Origin: Microbispora bryophytorum | GTDB taxonomy: Bacteria > Actinomycetota > Actinomycetes > Streptosporangiales > Streptosporangiaceae | Reading direction: 5' to 3' | DNA: 64,000 nucleotides | Assembly: GCF_006874465.1 (NCBI RefSeq) | Contig: NZ_VIRL01000001.1 | Coordinates: 806,001 to 870,000, forward strand | In this document: positions 16,976 to 24,951 of the stretch, piece after piece | How positions within the stretch are numbered: the first letter of the stretch is position 1 | Layout: each line of letters starts with the position of its first letter | Made by a program: the position numbers and the translations under genes | The notes under the pieces: generated by a model | What the model was told of the DNA's origin: nothing | What the model saw: only the letters and a program-made list of their open reading frames with translations | Database searches by the model: none

Positions 16976-17587
16976 TCACCGGCCCTCGGCGGCGGCAGTC
17001 CGGTTGCTGTCCGTGGCCGGCTTTCGGGTGGCCAGGAGGAGCTCGGCGGTCTTCCGGGCGGTCCGCGCGCTCGTTGCCGAGCGGTCGAGGTGCGCGGCCG
17101 CGTTGGCGCCGTCGTACACCTGCACCAGCGCAGCCACCAGCTCGTCGTCGTTGTCCGCGCGAACGGGACCGAGGAGACCGGAGAGCAGGGCCGGCAGCCA
17201 GGTGCGGTCGTACGCGATGGCTTCCTGGATCCCCGCATGGTGGGGATATTCGGCTGCGGCGTTCGCGAACGCGCACCCCCGGAAGCCGGGCTCCGAGATC
17301 ACCTTGTGGAGAACATCGAAGACGGACAGAATCCGCTCCTCGACCGGCCCCTGGGCCCGCGCCTCCACCTCCTGTGTCACACGCGCGCGCATGATGTCGC
17401 TGCGACGACGCAGATACTCCGCCACCAGGTCTTCCTTGGTCCGGAAGTGAACGTACATGGTCGACTTGGCGACGCTGCTTTCGGCGATCACCCGGTCGAT
17501 GCCCACCGCGTGGATGCCCTGGGCATAGAACAGCCGGTCCGCGGTCTCGAGCAGCCGTTCGTGCACTGTGCCTGGCGTCTTCTTCAC
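16976..17587 (-). CDS. TetR/AcrR-family repressor
   Basis: 203 aa: RLLETADRLFYAQGIHAVGIDRVIAESSVAKSTMYVHFRTKEDLVAEYL is a classic TetR HTH; the C-terminal part has SEPGFRGCAFANAAAEYP, typical of the YfiR/AcrR_C subclass. It is divergent from the F420-type oxidoreductase gene at 17876 and is flanked by two copies of a 25-bp palindromic site, the first starting 10 bp before its own start codon. Confidence 0.9.
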   Translation of the reverse strand: MKKTPGTVHERLLETADRLFYAQGIHAVGIDRVIAESSVAKSTMYVHFRTKEDLVAEYLRRRSDIMRARVTQEVEARAQGPVEERILSVFDVLHKVISEPGFRGCAFANAAAEYPHHAGIQEAIAYDRTWLPALLSGLLGPVRADNDDELVAALVQVYDGANAAAHLDRSATSARTARKTAELLLATRKPATDSNRTAAAEGR

Positions 17588-17596
17588 CGCAGCAGT

Positions 17597-17675
17597 ATCG
17601 AACGGACAGATCTGTTTGACAAACAGGATTCGGCGCCTCTACGGTCACATATCGAACGAACAGGTTTGTTCGATT
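17597..17675 (+). promoter_or_regulatory. two TetR operators around a TTGACA promoter
   Basis: Two near-identical 25-bp sites lie at 17597-17621 and 17651-17675, 54 bp apart. Common core: ATCGAACGRACAGRTYTGTT. The second is almost perfectly palindromic (ATCGAACGAAC-AG-GTTTGTTCGAT, one mismatch). A consensus -35 TTGACA (17616-17621) at the end of the first site and TACGGT (17640-17645) 18 bp on could be the promoter for the oxidoreductase gene, enclosed by the two operators. Confidence 0.75.
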
Positions 17676-17875
17676 TGGTTGAAGCGCTCGGGTTCCGGCG
17701 ATGACCTGCGACGGAGCTGACCTGGGACGGAACACCTGCACCGGAGGCCGATGATCCGGCACGGATGAGGGCGCGAACCCGGAGGAGTGCATCCTTCAGT
17801 CGCAGGCCGGCCGCTACGCGGCGAGCACTCCCTCGCGGCGGCCACAGGCAATCATGATCACAACGGAGGTTCCAG

Positions 17876-18811
17876 GTGAAGCTCGGACTTCGTCTGCCCC
17901 AGAGGTTGGGCGTCGACCTGCGGCACGACTTGGTCGAAACGGCCAAAACGGCCGAAGCGGCCGGGTATGCCAGTCTGTGGACGTACGAACGGCTGCTCTT
18001 CCCGGAGACGCCCGCCGAACCCTACGCCCCGCCGAACGTGCCGTGGCCGGAGACCCAGCGGCAGGCGGCCGACCCCCTGGCAGTCCTCACGGCAGCGGCG
18101 GTGGCGACCGAACAGGTGCGCCTCGGTACCTCTGTCCTGATCGCCGGACTTCACACCCCCGTCCAGCTGGCGAAGGCGCTGGCCACGATCGACCAGATCA
18201 GTGGCGGCCGCCTTGTCGCGGGCATGGGCGCCGGCTGGTCCAGCGATGAGTTTCGGGCCGCCGGCACCACCAGAGCGGATCGCGGCCGCTTCCTCGACGA
18301 GACGCTGGACGTCTTCGACGCCGTGTGGGGGCAGGACCCGGTGTCCTTTCGCGGTCCTCGCGTAGTCATCGACAACGCCGCGGTCCTGCCCAAGCCCGTC
18401 GCGAAAATCCCCGTGATGCTCGGTGGCGGCGGCAGCGCCAAGGCCCTGCAGCGCATCGCCAGGCGCGCGGACGGCTGGCTGCCGTTCCTGAGCACGCCGG
18501 GCCCGCAAGGAGCCGCACGCCTGCGCGCAAGCTGGGACCGTATCCGGGAAATGGCATGTGAGTACGGCCGGGACACCAGCCAGATGGAGATGGTCGTGGT
18601 CGGAAACGTCACCTTCACCGGCCGTCCGGCAGGACCTGACCGATCGCCGTTCGTCGGCACCCTCGAGCAGATCATGGACGACATCCACACGGTCGCGGAG
18701 GCGGGCGCAGACGAGGTCATCGTGGATCTGAATCTGCAGGACTGGTTCACCAGCACCCGGCAGATGCTTGAGACGGCGGTGGAGATCCGCGCACGGGCCG
18801 CAGCCTTGTGA
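17876..18811 (+). CDS. LLM-class F420-dependent oxidoreductase
   Basis: 311 aa, GTG start with GGAGG 9 nt upstream. VKLGLRLPQRLGVDLRHDLVETAKTAEAAGYASLWTYERL, LGTSVLIAGLHTPVQLAKALATIDQISGGRLVAGMGAGWSSDEF and PVMLGGGGSAKALQRIARRADGWLPF are characteristic of F420-dependent luciferase-like proteins. The long TetR-controlled leader (nearly 300 bp from the divergent regulator) suggests substrate-induced expression. Substrate not assigned. Confidence 0.88.
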   Translation: MKLGLRLPQRLGVDLRHDLVETAKTAEAAGYASLWTYERLLFPETPAEPYAPPNVPWPETQRQAADPLAVLTAAAVATEQVRLGTSVLIAGLHTPVQLAKALATIDQISGGRLVAGMGAGWSSDEFRAAGTTRADRGRFLDETLDVFDAVWGQDPVSFRGPRVVIDNAAVLPKPVAKIPVMLGGGGSAKALQRIARRADGWLPFLSTPGPQGAARLRASWDRIREMACEYGRDTSQMEMVVVGNVTFTGRPAGPDRSPFVGTLEQIMDDIHTVAEAGADEVIVDLNLQDWFTSTRQMLETAVEIRARAAAL

Positions 18812-19217
18812 TCGACGTCGCCAGATACCGGAGACGGCCGCAACGCCTCCGCCCCCGGCTCGGCGACGGTCCGTCCCCGGCTGCGGCGAAGGCCGCGATC
18901 TGCTGGTCGCTGCGTGAAGATCGCCGACCAACTGCCGCTCTCCGCCTGTTGACCCAAGGGACTTCGACGGGTTGAACCACCTGATCACAATGGTGCCGGT
19001 CACTCGACCGCGGTGGGACGACCCGTGGCGACGCCTACTTTGGATCCGCTTCAGCTCTGCTTTCAGAAGAAAGCCCGGGCGGAGAAAGGGACCATTCGGG
19101 CTGAACGCGACTCTTGACTCGAATTGCCACGATACTTTTCCCAGACTTGTCCGAATGTGGCAAATGGGTCAGAATCAGTTCAGTCTTCAACTACTTAGTT
19201 GGAGGGTCACTGCACGG
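18812..19217. other. intergenic region, no gene seen
   Basis: About 400 bp between the oxidoreductase and a secreted-protein gene. Short frames here lack family motifs. The stretch from 19100 to 19200 is AT-richer than its surroundings and presumably holds the promoter of the downstream gene, but no convincing -35/-10 pair or palindrome stands out. Confidence 0.5.
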
Positions 19218-19229
19218 ATGAGGAGAGGC

Positions 19230-19661
19230 ATGAAGCGCACCATCTCCGTTCTCGCCGTCATCACCGGCGTCCTCGGCGCCACGCTCACCGGCATCGGTCC
19301 CGCGTCCGCGGACACCCCCGCGGTCGACTGTTCCACGGGCGGGTACACCCGCGTTCTGAACAGCTACGTCCCCTCCAACATCGAGCGACCGGCCGTGGAC
19401 GGTCACAGCTACAACATCGGCGGTCCGTCCGCGTACACGTACGAGGTCTGCCTCGACATCCCGGACACCGAGACCTTCACGATCGAGGTACGGATCTGGT
19501 CCAACGGGTCACAGACCGTGTTCACGGACGACCGGCCCGGGGACAAGGTCTTCCACTATTCGATCGGCCCCAACAGCTTCTGGCAGGTCTACGGCACGTT
19601 GACCGGGCCCGGCAGCACCTACGTCTACTACACCTGGAACGAGAAGCAGCTCGCGGCCTGA
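19230..19661 (+). CDS. secreted protein of unknown function
   Basis: 143 aa from the chosen ATG: MKRTISVLAVITGVLGATLTGIGPASA is a signal peptide. The mature part is rich in Tyr, Thr, Ser and Asn with two Cys (VDCSTGG, EVCLDIP) that may pair, and predicted beta strands (TFTIEVRIWSNGSQTVFTDD, YVYYTWNEKQ). An in-frame ATG 12 bp earlier (19218, GGAGGG 11 nt before it) is an alternative start; AGGAG is 4 nt before 19230. No family recognised. The style (small, exported, beta-rich) resembles the other orphan secreted proteins in this window. Confidence 0.75.
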   Translation: MKRTISVLAVITGVLGATLTGIGPASADTPAVDCSTGGYTRVLNSYVPSNIERPAVDGHSYNIGGPSAYTYEVCLDIPDTETFTIEVRIWSNGSQTVFTDDRPGDKVFHYSIGPNSFWQVYGTLTGPGSTYVYYTWNEKQLAA

Positions 19662-19868
19662 TTCGGAACGGGCCGGCTGCCTCACTCGGCGCTTGGCGAG
19701 ACGGCCGGCGAGGCGGCCGGCCCTGCCGCTCCCGAACGACCCCGAAGTCTGCTTATCCCGGGGCCGAATTCCACCCGCGTCCGACCTCTCAAGCGGCTCG
19801 GCGAGCGAATGAATTCGCAGTTGTGCACTCCGCTGCCGTACGAGGTCGCAACGGCCACTTCCGCGGCC

Positions 19869-20711
19869 TCAGCCCTTGAAGGCGCCGTTCATGATGCCGG
19901 CCACCATGCGCCGCCCGACGAAGACGAAAAGGACGAGCAGCGGGAGGGTGGCGAGGAAGGAGCCGGACATCGCGAGCCCGAGGTCGATGTTGAAGCTGTT
20001 CTGCAGCGCCTTGATCGCGATCTGGACGGTGTACATCTCCGGCGACTTCAGCACCACGAACGGCCATAGGAAGTCGTTCCACGCCGTGACGAAGCCCAGC
20101 AGGCCGAGCACGAAGGCCGCCGGACGCACCAACGGGAACGCGATGTGCCAGAAGGTCTGCCAGGTCGACGCCCCGTCGATGCGGGCCGCCTGGAGGATCT
20201 CGTCGCTGATGGCGGACGATATGTGCTGGCGCATCCAGAAGATGCCGAAGGCGTTGGCCAGGCCGGGGACGATCAGTGCCTGGAGGGTGTCCACCCAGTT
20301 CAGCGCCGAGATAATCATGTACTGGGGGACGATGGCGAGCTGGGTCGGCACGGTCATCGTCAGGACGACGAACAGGAACAACGCGTCGCGGCCACGGAAG
20401 CGCATCTTGGCGAACGCGAAGCCCGCCAGCGCGCACAGCACCGCCTGGCCCACGCCGATCGTCCCGGCCACGACCAGGCTGTTGACGATCGACCGGACGA
20501 ACGGCACGGTCGAGAACACCAGGCCCGCGAGGTGGAAGAAGTTGCCGCCCGGCACGATCTCGGGCGGCAGCTTTATCGCCGTCGCGGTGTCGGTGGTGGC
20601 GACGATGAACATCCAGTACAGGGGGAACAGGCAGGCGAAGGCGGCGAGCGCGAGCAGCGCGTAGGCCCACCATCGGACCCGATCGCCGGAGCGTGGCCTC
20701 GTCGTGCGCAT
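19869..20711 (-). CDS. CUT1 sugar ABC transporter permease (MalG-like)
   Basis: 280 aa, six membrane segments beginning WWAYALLALAAFACLFPLYWMF. The cytoplasmic EAA loop EILQAARIDGASTWQTFWHIAFPLVRPA is the site that contacts the ATPase. The C-terminus GRRMVAGIMNGAFKG is typical of the MalG/LacG class. It follows the MalF-like gene by 10 bp in the operon binding protein - permease - permease. No ATPase gene is adjacent; in actinomycetes such importers commonly share the MsiK-type ATPase. Confidence 0.92.
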   Translation of the reverse strand: MRTTRPRSGDRVRWWAYALLALAAFACLFPLYWMFIVATTDTATAIKLPPEIVPGGNFFHLAGLVFSTVPFVRSIVNSLVVAGTIGVGQAVLCALAGFAFAKMRFRGRDALFLFVVLTMTVPTQLAIVPQYMIISALNWVDTLQALIVPGLANAFGIFWMRQHISSAISDEILQAARIDGASTWQTFWHIAFPLVRPAAFVLGLLGFVTAWNDFLWPFVVLKSPEMYTVQIAIKALQNSFNIDLGLAMSGSFLATLPLLVLFVFVGRRMVAGIMNGAFKG

Positions 20712-20721
20712 GATCGCCCCC

Positions 20722-21678
20722 TCAGCCCTTGACCGGGCGGATACGGGTGGACAGGAAGTAGTTGAGGCCGGCGAGTGCGACGACCATCACGAACAGCGCC
20801 ACGCCGATCGCCGCGGCGTAACCGAACCTGAACTGGGTGAACCCCTGCTCGAACAGGAAGAGAGTGAGCGTCTGGCACTGGCGGATCGGCCCGCAGATGT
20901 TGGGCGTGCCACGGTTGATGAGCAGGGGCTCGGTGAAGATCTGCAGCCCGCCGATCGTCGAGGTCACGATCGTGAACACGATGACCGGGCGTAACGCGGG
21001 GAGGGAGATGTGCAGGAACTGCCGCACACCTCCCGCTCCGTCGACGGCGGCCGCCTCGTAGATCGCTCGGGGAACGGCCTGCAGGGAAGCCAGATAGAGC
21101 AGCGCCGTGTAGCCGAACCACCGCCAGGTCACCATGACGGCGATCAGCACGTGGCTGCCCATCACCGACTGGTTGAAGTCGATGTGCTCGAAGCCCATGA
21201 GGCTGAGCAGCCAGTTCAGCAACCCGTAGTCGCGGTCGAACATCTGGGCGAACACGATGGCGGTGGCGGCCACCGAGGTGATGTACGGCACGAGCATCGT
21301 CATGCGGAAGAACACGGCGAGGCGCAGCCGTACGTGGTTGAGCATGTGGGCGAGCACCAGCGCGATCAGCAGTTGCGGCACGGTCGACAGCAACCAGATG
21401 CTCACGGTGTTGCGCGCCGCGTTCCAGAACCGCGTGTCCCCGAGCAGCCCGCTGAAGTTGTCCAGGCCGACGAACACGTGCTCGCCGATCGGATTCCAGT
21501 CGAACAGCGCCACGTAGAAGGTGAACAGCAGCGGGATGAGGCCGAACACCGCGAAGATCACAAAGAACGGGGTGATGTAGGCGTAGGGGGCGATGATCTC
21601 GGTGAAACCGCGCCGCGCCGCGTCCACCGGCGGGGCGGGGGGCAGGCCCGCCTTGGTGGGGCTGATGCTCGTCGTCAC
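20722..21678 (-). CDS. CUT1 sugar ABC transporter permease (MalF-like)
   Basis: 318 aa, six membrane segments (AYITPFFVIFAVFGLIPLLFTFYVAL first), EAA loop AIYEAAAVDGAGGVRQFLHISLPALRPVI, C-terminus LNYFLSTRIRPVKG. It pairs with the MalG-like permease to form the membrane channel of a CUT1 carbohydrate importer. It stands 93 bp downstream of the binding-protein gene on the same strand. Confidence 0.92.
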   Translation of the reverse strand: MTTSISPTKAGLPPAPPVDAARRGFTEIIAPYAYITPFFVIFAVFGLIPLLFTFYVALFDWNPIGEHVFVGLDNFSGLLGDTRFWNAARNTVSIWLLSTVPQLLIALVLAHMLNHVRLRLAVFFRMTMLVPYITSVAATAIVFAQMFDRDYGLLNWLLSLMGFEHIDFNQSVMGSHVLIAVMVTWRWFGYTALLYLASLQAVPRAIYEAAAVDGAGGVRQFLHISLPALRPVIVFTIVTSTIGGLQIFTEPLLINRGTPNICGPIRQCQTLTLFLFEQGFTQFRFGYAAAIGVALFVMVVALAGLNYFLSTRIRPVKG

Positions 21679-21771
21679 GGTCTGCTCGCTTCCCCGCCGC
21701 CGGTGCGTGCCGTCGCGGACGGCTCGCGCCGGCGGCGCTCGTGAAGGGTCCTAGGTCGTGTCTGACACTCC

Positions 21772-23049
21772 CTAGCCGCCGATCGCGGCCTTGATGTTGG
21801 TCACCGCCGCGTCCCACGCCTTCGCGGGGTCACCCTTGCCCTGCTCGACGTTGGTGAGGGCGTTCGTGAACTCCGTGCCGATCGTGGTGCTGTCCGGCCC
21901 GATGAGGAACGGCTTGAGGCCGAGCAGCGAGTCGGTGTAAATCGTGCCGATCGATGCGCCGGAGAAGAACTCGTCCTTCGCAGAGGTGAGCTTGGGGTCC
22001 TTGTAGACCGACGGGGTCGCGGGCAACGACCTGGCCTGGGCGAAGTGGTCGAGCTGGCCCTGCGGCGACTGCGTGGCGGCGATGTATTCCCAGGCGGCCT
22101 TCGGGTTCTTGGCGCCCTTGGGGATGGCGAGGAAGCTGCCGCCCCAGTTGCCCGAGCCGCCGGGGATCGTGGCGATGTCCCACTCGCCCTTGGTGTCGGG
22201 GGCGTTGTCGCGGATGGAGCCGAGCATCCAGACCGGTGCGGCGATGACGGCGAAGTCCCCCTTCTTCATCGCGGCGCTCCAGCCCTCGGTGAAGGTGCTC
22301 TGCTTGGCGGTGATCCCGGCGGCCACGGCCTTGAGCGCCTGGTCGAAGGCGGCCTTGACCTGGGGGCTCTGTTCGTACACCAGATTGCCCGCGGGGTCGT
22401 AGTACTTCTCCTCCCCCTGGTTGACCACCTGCGAGTAGACGCTCGTGGCGGCGTTGTCGACGAACGCCTTGCCGGTGGCCGCCGTGTACTTCTTACCGGT
22501 CTCGATGAAGGCGTCCCAGGTGGGCCAGAGCTTGGCCACCTCCTCGCGGTCGGTCGGCAGCCCGGCCTTCTTGAACAGGTCGGCGCGGTAGGCGATGGCC
22601 ATGCCTCCGACGTCGGTAGGGATGCCGATGATCGAGCCGTCCTTGGCCGTGGGCTGGCTGATCACCCAGTCGAGGTAGTCGCCCTTGATCTTGTCGGCGC
22701 CCAGCGTGCGCAGGTCGACGAAGTTCTGCGGTTGCTGGACGAACTTGGGCAGGTCGTCGCCCTGGATCAGCACCAGGTCGGGCACCTTGCCGCCGGCCAG
22801 CGCCGTCGTGAGCGCCTGCGCCGTCTCCTGCGCGTTCCCCACCTCGGTCAGCTTGATCTCGACGTCCGGCCTCTTCGCCTTGTACTCGGCGGCGGACCCC
22901 TTCGCGTCGATCCCGGTGAACGACCAGAACTCGAACGACGAGCCGGCCGACGCGCCGGAGGAAGTCTCGGACGACGAGCCTGAGCACGCTGCCATGCCGA
23001 GGGCCGCGGTAACGGTTAACACGACCGCTGAGACGTTGCGAAACTTCAC
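21772..23049 (-). CDS. extracellular sugar-binding lipoprotein of CUT1 ABC importer
   Basis: 425 aa from a GTG at 23049 (AAAGAGG upstream). VKFRNVSAVVLTVTAALGMAACSGSSS is a lipoprotein signal with lipobox GMAAC, so the protein is anchored outside the membrane. FWSFTGIDAKGSAAEYKAKRPDVEIKLTEVGN and VVNQGEEKYYDPAGNLVY are family 1 solute-binding features. The frame is open upstream but the extension is not signal-like. First gene of the importer operon; no regulator is adjacent, and the sugar is not identifiable by sequence alone. Confidence 0.92.
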   Translation of the reverse strand: MKFRNVSAVVLTVTAALGMAACSGSSSETSSGASAGSSFEFWSFTGIDAKGSAAEYKAKRPDVEIKLTEVGNAQETAQALTTALAGGKVPDLVLIQGDDLPKFVQQPQNFVDLRTLGADKIKGDYLDWVISQPTAKDGSIIGIPTDVGGMAIAYRADLFKKAGLPTDREEVAKLWPTWDAFIETGKKYTAATGKAFVDNAATSVYSQVVNQGEEKYYDPAGNLVYEQSPQVKAAFDQALKAVAAGITAKQSTFTEGWSAAMKKGDFAVIAAPVWMLGSIRDNAPDTKGEWDIATIPGGSGNWGGSFLAIPKGAKNPKAAWEYIAATQSPQGQLDHFAQARSLPATPSVYKDPKLTSAKDEFFSGASIGTIYTDSLLGLKPFLIGPDSTTIGTEFTNALTNVEQGKGDPAKAWDAAVTNIKAAIGG

Positions 23050-23478
23050 GGCGACCTCTTTTCGCTTGCTGTGGTCAGGGATGTGATCTGCGGCCCGGCA
23101 GCGAGAGAGTGCGCTGCGCTCGCCGGGCACCTCCTACCTTCAGGACCCGTTGCGTGCCTGGAGCGTGGGACGGCGACGCTGCCGTGCTACTTCAGGCTCC
23201 GGACCGCGAGCGCCCGGACAGGTTCAGCAGCGCCATGCCGACCTGGTGTTTCACCTACAGAGCCTTCTGACATCACTCCTGAGCATGAAGCTTTCGGGAT
23301 GTCATGTCGATCAATGCTCCAGGACATTAGGCCTCTGCCGACCTGAGCGTCAATATTTCTGAGGTGACGCGTCTGAAACAATCGGCCCGCCGGTTTTATG
23401 TTTCGGGACCACGCCGCGCCCCTCCGCCGGGACGACGGAAGCGGCCCGCCCGGCAGGTCACCAGAACCGAAGGAGAGA
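23050..23478. other. intergenic region upstream of the sugar importer
   Basis: The promoter of the importer operon (minus strand) must lie here. A spaced inverted repeat TGACAT...ATGTCA (about 23267-23300) is visible but its 24-bp spacing makes a single binding site unlikely. No coding region is supported. Confidence 0.45.
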
Positions 23479-23734
23479 TCCGGCATCCACGTCAACATCC
23501 GGCCGGAGGAGCGCAAGCTGTGCCTGCTGGTGATGATCGGCTTCTGGTCCGCGCTGGACGAGGTGTTTGCGGGCCGGGGTGCTTTGCGGGCCGGGGTGCT
23601 TGCGGGCTGAGGTGCTTGGGGGCCGAGCACGAGTGCACCTGCGCACCACCAACCCCACCGAGCCCACCTTCGCCGCCGTCCGGCACCAGACCAAGGTCAC
23701 CAACCGACAAAAGATCCTGATCCACCGGTATTGA
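23479..23734 (+). mobile_element. IS256-family transposase remnant
   Basis: Two separated pieces of a mutator/IS256 transposase. Piece 1 (23479-23556) reads GIHVNIRPEERKLCLLVMIG, matching the strand that carries the first catalytic region of IS256 proteins. Piece 2 (23633-23734, another frame) reads HLRTTNPTEPTFAAVRHQTKVTN, the conserved C-terminal HLRTTNPIESTFATVRxRTKVT block. About 200 intervening residues are deleted and replaced by a 16-bp repeat array. No terminal inverted repeats recognised. Non-functional. Confidence 0.8.
23562..23626 (+). repeat. 16/17-bp tandem repeat, four units
   Basis: GGTGTTTGCGGGCCGG (23562), GGTGCTTTGCGGGCCGG (23578), GGTGCTTGCGGGCTGA (23595), GGTGCTTGGGGGCCGA (23611). 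The array bridges the two surviving pieces of the IS256 transposase and sits at the deletion point. Confidence 0.8.
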
Positions 23735-23787
23735 CGATCACTCCTTTCAGGATCAGTAGCCGTCTCCGGTGGCGGTTTAGGCCGCCT

Positions 23788-23813
23788 CCGGGTGGAATGA
23801 AAATTTCACCCGG
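23788..23813. other. stable hairpin with GAAA loop
   Basis: CCGGGTGGAAT-GAAA-ATTTCACCCGG folds into an 11-bp stem with one G-U pair and a GNRA-type tetraloop. No U-run follows, so it is not a standard terminator. It lies in the 263-bp gap between the transposase remnant and the secreted-protein gene. Confidence 0.45.
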
Positions 23814-23997
23814 CACGCCGGTATTACGGCTCTGCAGGAATGACCCCCGACCTGGTGGCATCCCTGGCCTACCCTCGCGAGAGCTGCCATGGCTATAGGT
23901 TACCGCCGGGCCGAATCAGTGGCTCTCAATCGTCTGCCTGGACGCCTGGAGGCCGCGACAATAAATTCCTGTTCACTCCGCCAAAATCATAAAAGAG

Positions 23998-24495
23998 ATG
24001 AGGTTGGAATTGAAACGTTCCAAAGTGCGTCGTGTCGTCAGCTCCGTCGCCATCGCCATCGCAACACTCGCGGCGATCCTGATGCCAGTCACTCCCGCGC
24101 ACGCCGCCTACGGCCCAGACCAGACCGTGTCCCTTACGGTGAATTCGAACTCCGGCCCGTCGCTCACGCTCGCCCAGCTGACCGGCACGCTGGCCTTCGA
24201 CAACGGGAACACGAAGTTCAGGTACGCCCTCCGGCTGTGCTGGGGGAGCGGGGCCTACCCCATGCCGAACTTCCACATCTCCATCAACGGCAATACCGCC
24301 CTCTATCCGACCCTGACAAGTACGACAACCGCCCCCTCCGGGTGTCAGGTGTCCCTGTTCCTCTACGACGGTGAATACACCCACTCCACCACCGTCGCGA
24401 ACGTCACCTTGTACGTGACGGGCGGCTGGTTCTATCCCGGCAACACTTACAACAGCCGCACCAAGTCCGTGACCTACGACAACCCCTACAACTGA
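23998..24495 (+). CDS. secreted protein of unknown function
   Basis: 165 aa. MRLELKRSKVRRVVSSVAIAIATLAAILMPVTPAHA is a long actinobacterial signal peptide ending in AHA-AYG. The mature domain is rich in Thr, Asn, Tyr and Gly with two Cys (RLCWGSG, SGCQVSL) likely forming a disulphide, and ends YDNPYN. MKRSK-type start variants inside the signal are possible. No family recognised. It ends 180 bp before the tRNA-Ala fragment that marks the left edge of the proposed element; a hairpin terminator at 24627 probably ends its transcript. Confidence 0.75.
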   Translation: MRLELKRSKVRRVVSSVAIAIATLAAILMPVTPAHAAYGPDQTVSLTVNSNSGPSLTLAQLTGTLAFDNGNTKFRYALRLCWGSGAYPMPNFHISINGNTALYPTLTSTTTAPSGCQVSLFLYDGEYTHSTTVANVTLYVTGGWFYPGNTYNSRTKSVTYDNPYN

Positions 24496-24626
24496 CCCGT
24501 CCGAAAAGCCACCACTTCTGGACAGGCACCGTGCAGCCTCGCTGAGGCAGCGTGTGCAGACAGCTTGCCGGCGCGGAAATACACGACTTCCAGCGGAAGC
24601 GGGATCGTAGCCACTCAGATAGTCAC

Positions 24627-24663
24627 GCACTCTCGCCAACGACCTTCGGCGAGAGTGCGTTTT
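24627..24663 (+). terminator. intrinsic terminator
   Basis: Stem GCACTCTCGCC (24627-24637) with GGCGAGAGTGC (24648-24658), a 10-nt loop, then GTTTT. A perfect 11-bp stem with a T-run in plus orientation, suitable to end the secreted-protein transcript. It lies immediately outside the left tRNA repeat. Confidence 0.8.
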
Positions 24664-24677
24664 AATTGGTGCAGCCC

Positions 24678-24708
24678 AGGGGATTCGAACCCCTGACTTC
24701 CTGCTTGC
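24678..24708 (-). repeat. left attachment-site copy: 3' fragment of tRNA-Ala
   Basis: 31 bp identical to part of the intact tRNA-Ala gene; similarity fades gradually on the acceptor side (24671-24677, 5 of 7 identical) and stops abruptly after TTGC on the other. Reading the minus strand it gives GGGGTTCGAATCCCCT, the T arm. No 5' half of a tRNA is present. Confidence 0.85.
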
Positions 24709-24951
24709 GATTCGGCCCGCTCACCAGGGACGACAGCTCCGCGATCAGCTTCTCCCCAGCCACCTCGTCCAAGGCCCGGCGCTGATCCGGGTCCTCCTCC
24801 CAGGTGGCCTCCGCGCACAAAACCCTAGCCGCATTCAGATTGGCTGTCCCGGTCCCGATGGGCGTATCCACAAAGGCTCCACGATCTCGCGACCAAGACG
24901 GACGCCGACCGCCTTGAGTCTCGAGTGGCTCGAAGGTGCAGGCTCGTCCTC

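Noticed and set aside
19100..19145. TTGACT/TACTTT as a promoter for the secreted-protein gene
   Set aside because: The spacing between the hexamers is only about 13 bp, too short for a normal sigma-70-type promoter.
19869..23049. ATPase gene for the sugar importer
   Set aside because: No ABC ATPase with Walker motifs lies on either side; a shared ATPase elsewhere is assumed instead.
24662..24871. Small minus-strand ORF reading into the left tRNA fragment
   Set aside because: Codons 1-55 look protein-like, but no family is recognised, no ribosome site is clear, and the end is simply the tRNA repeat. It could be the truncated end of an element gene; not enough to annotate.
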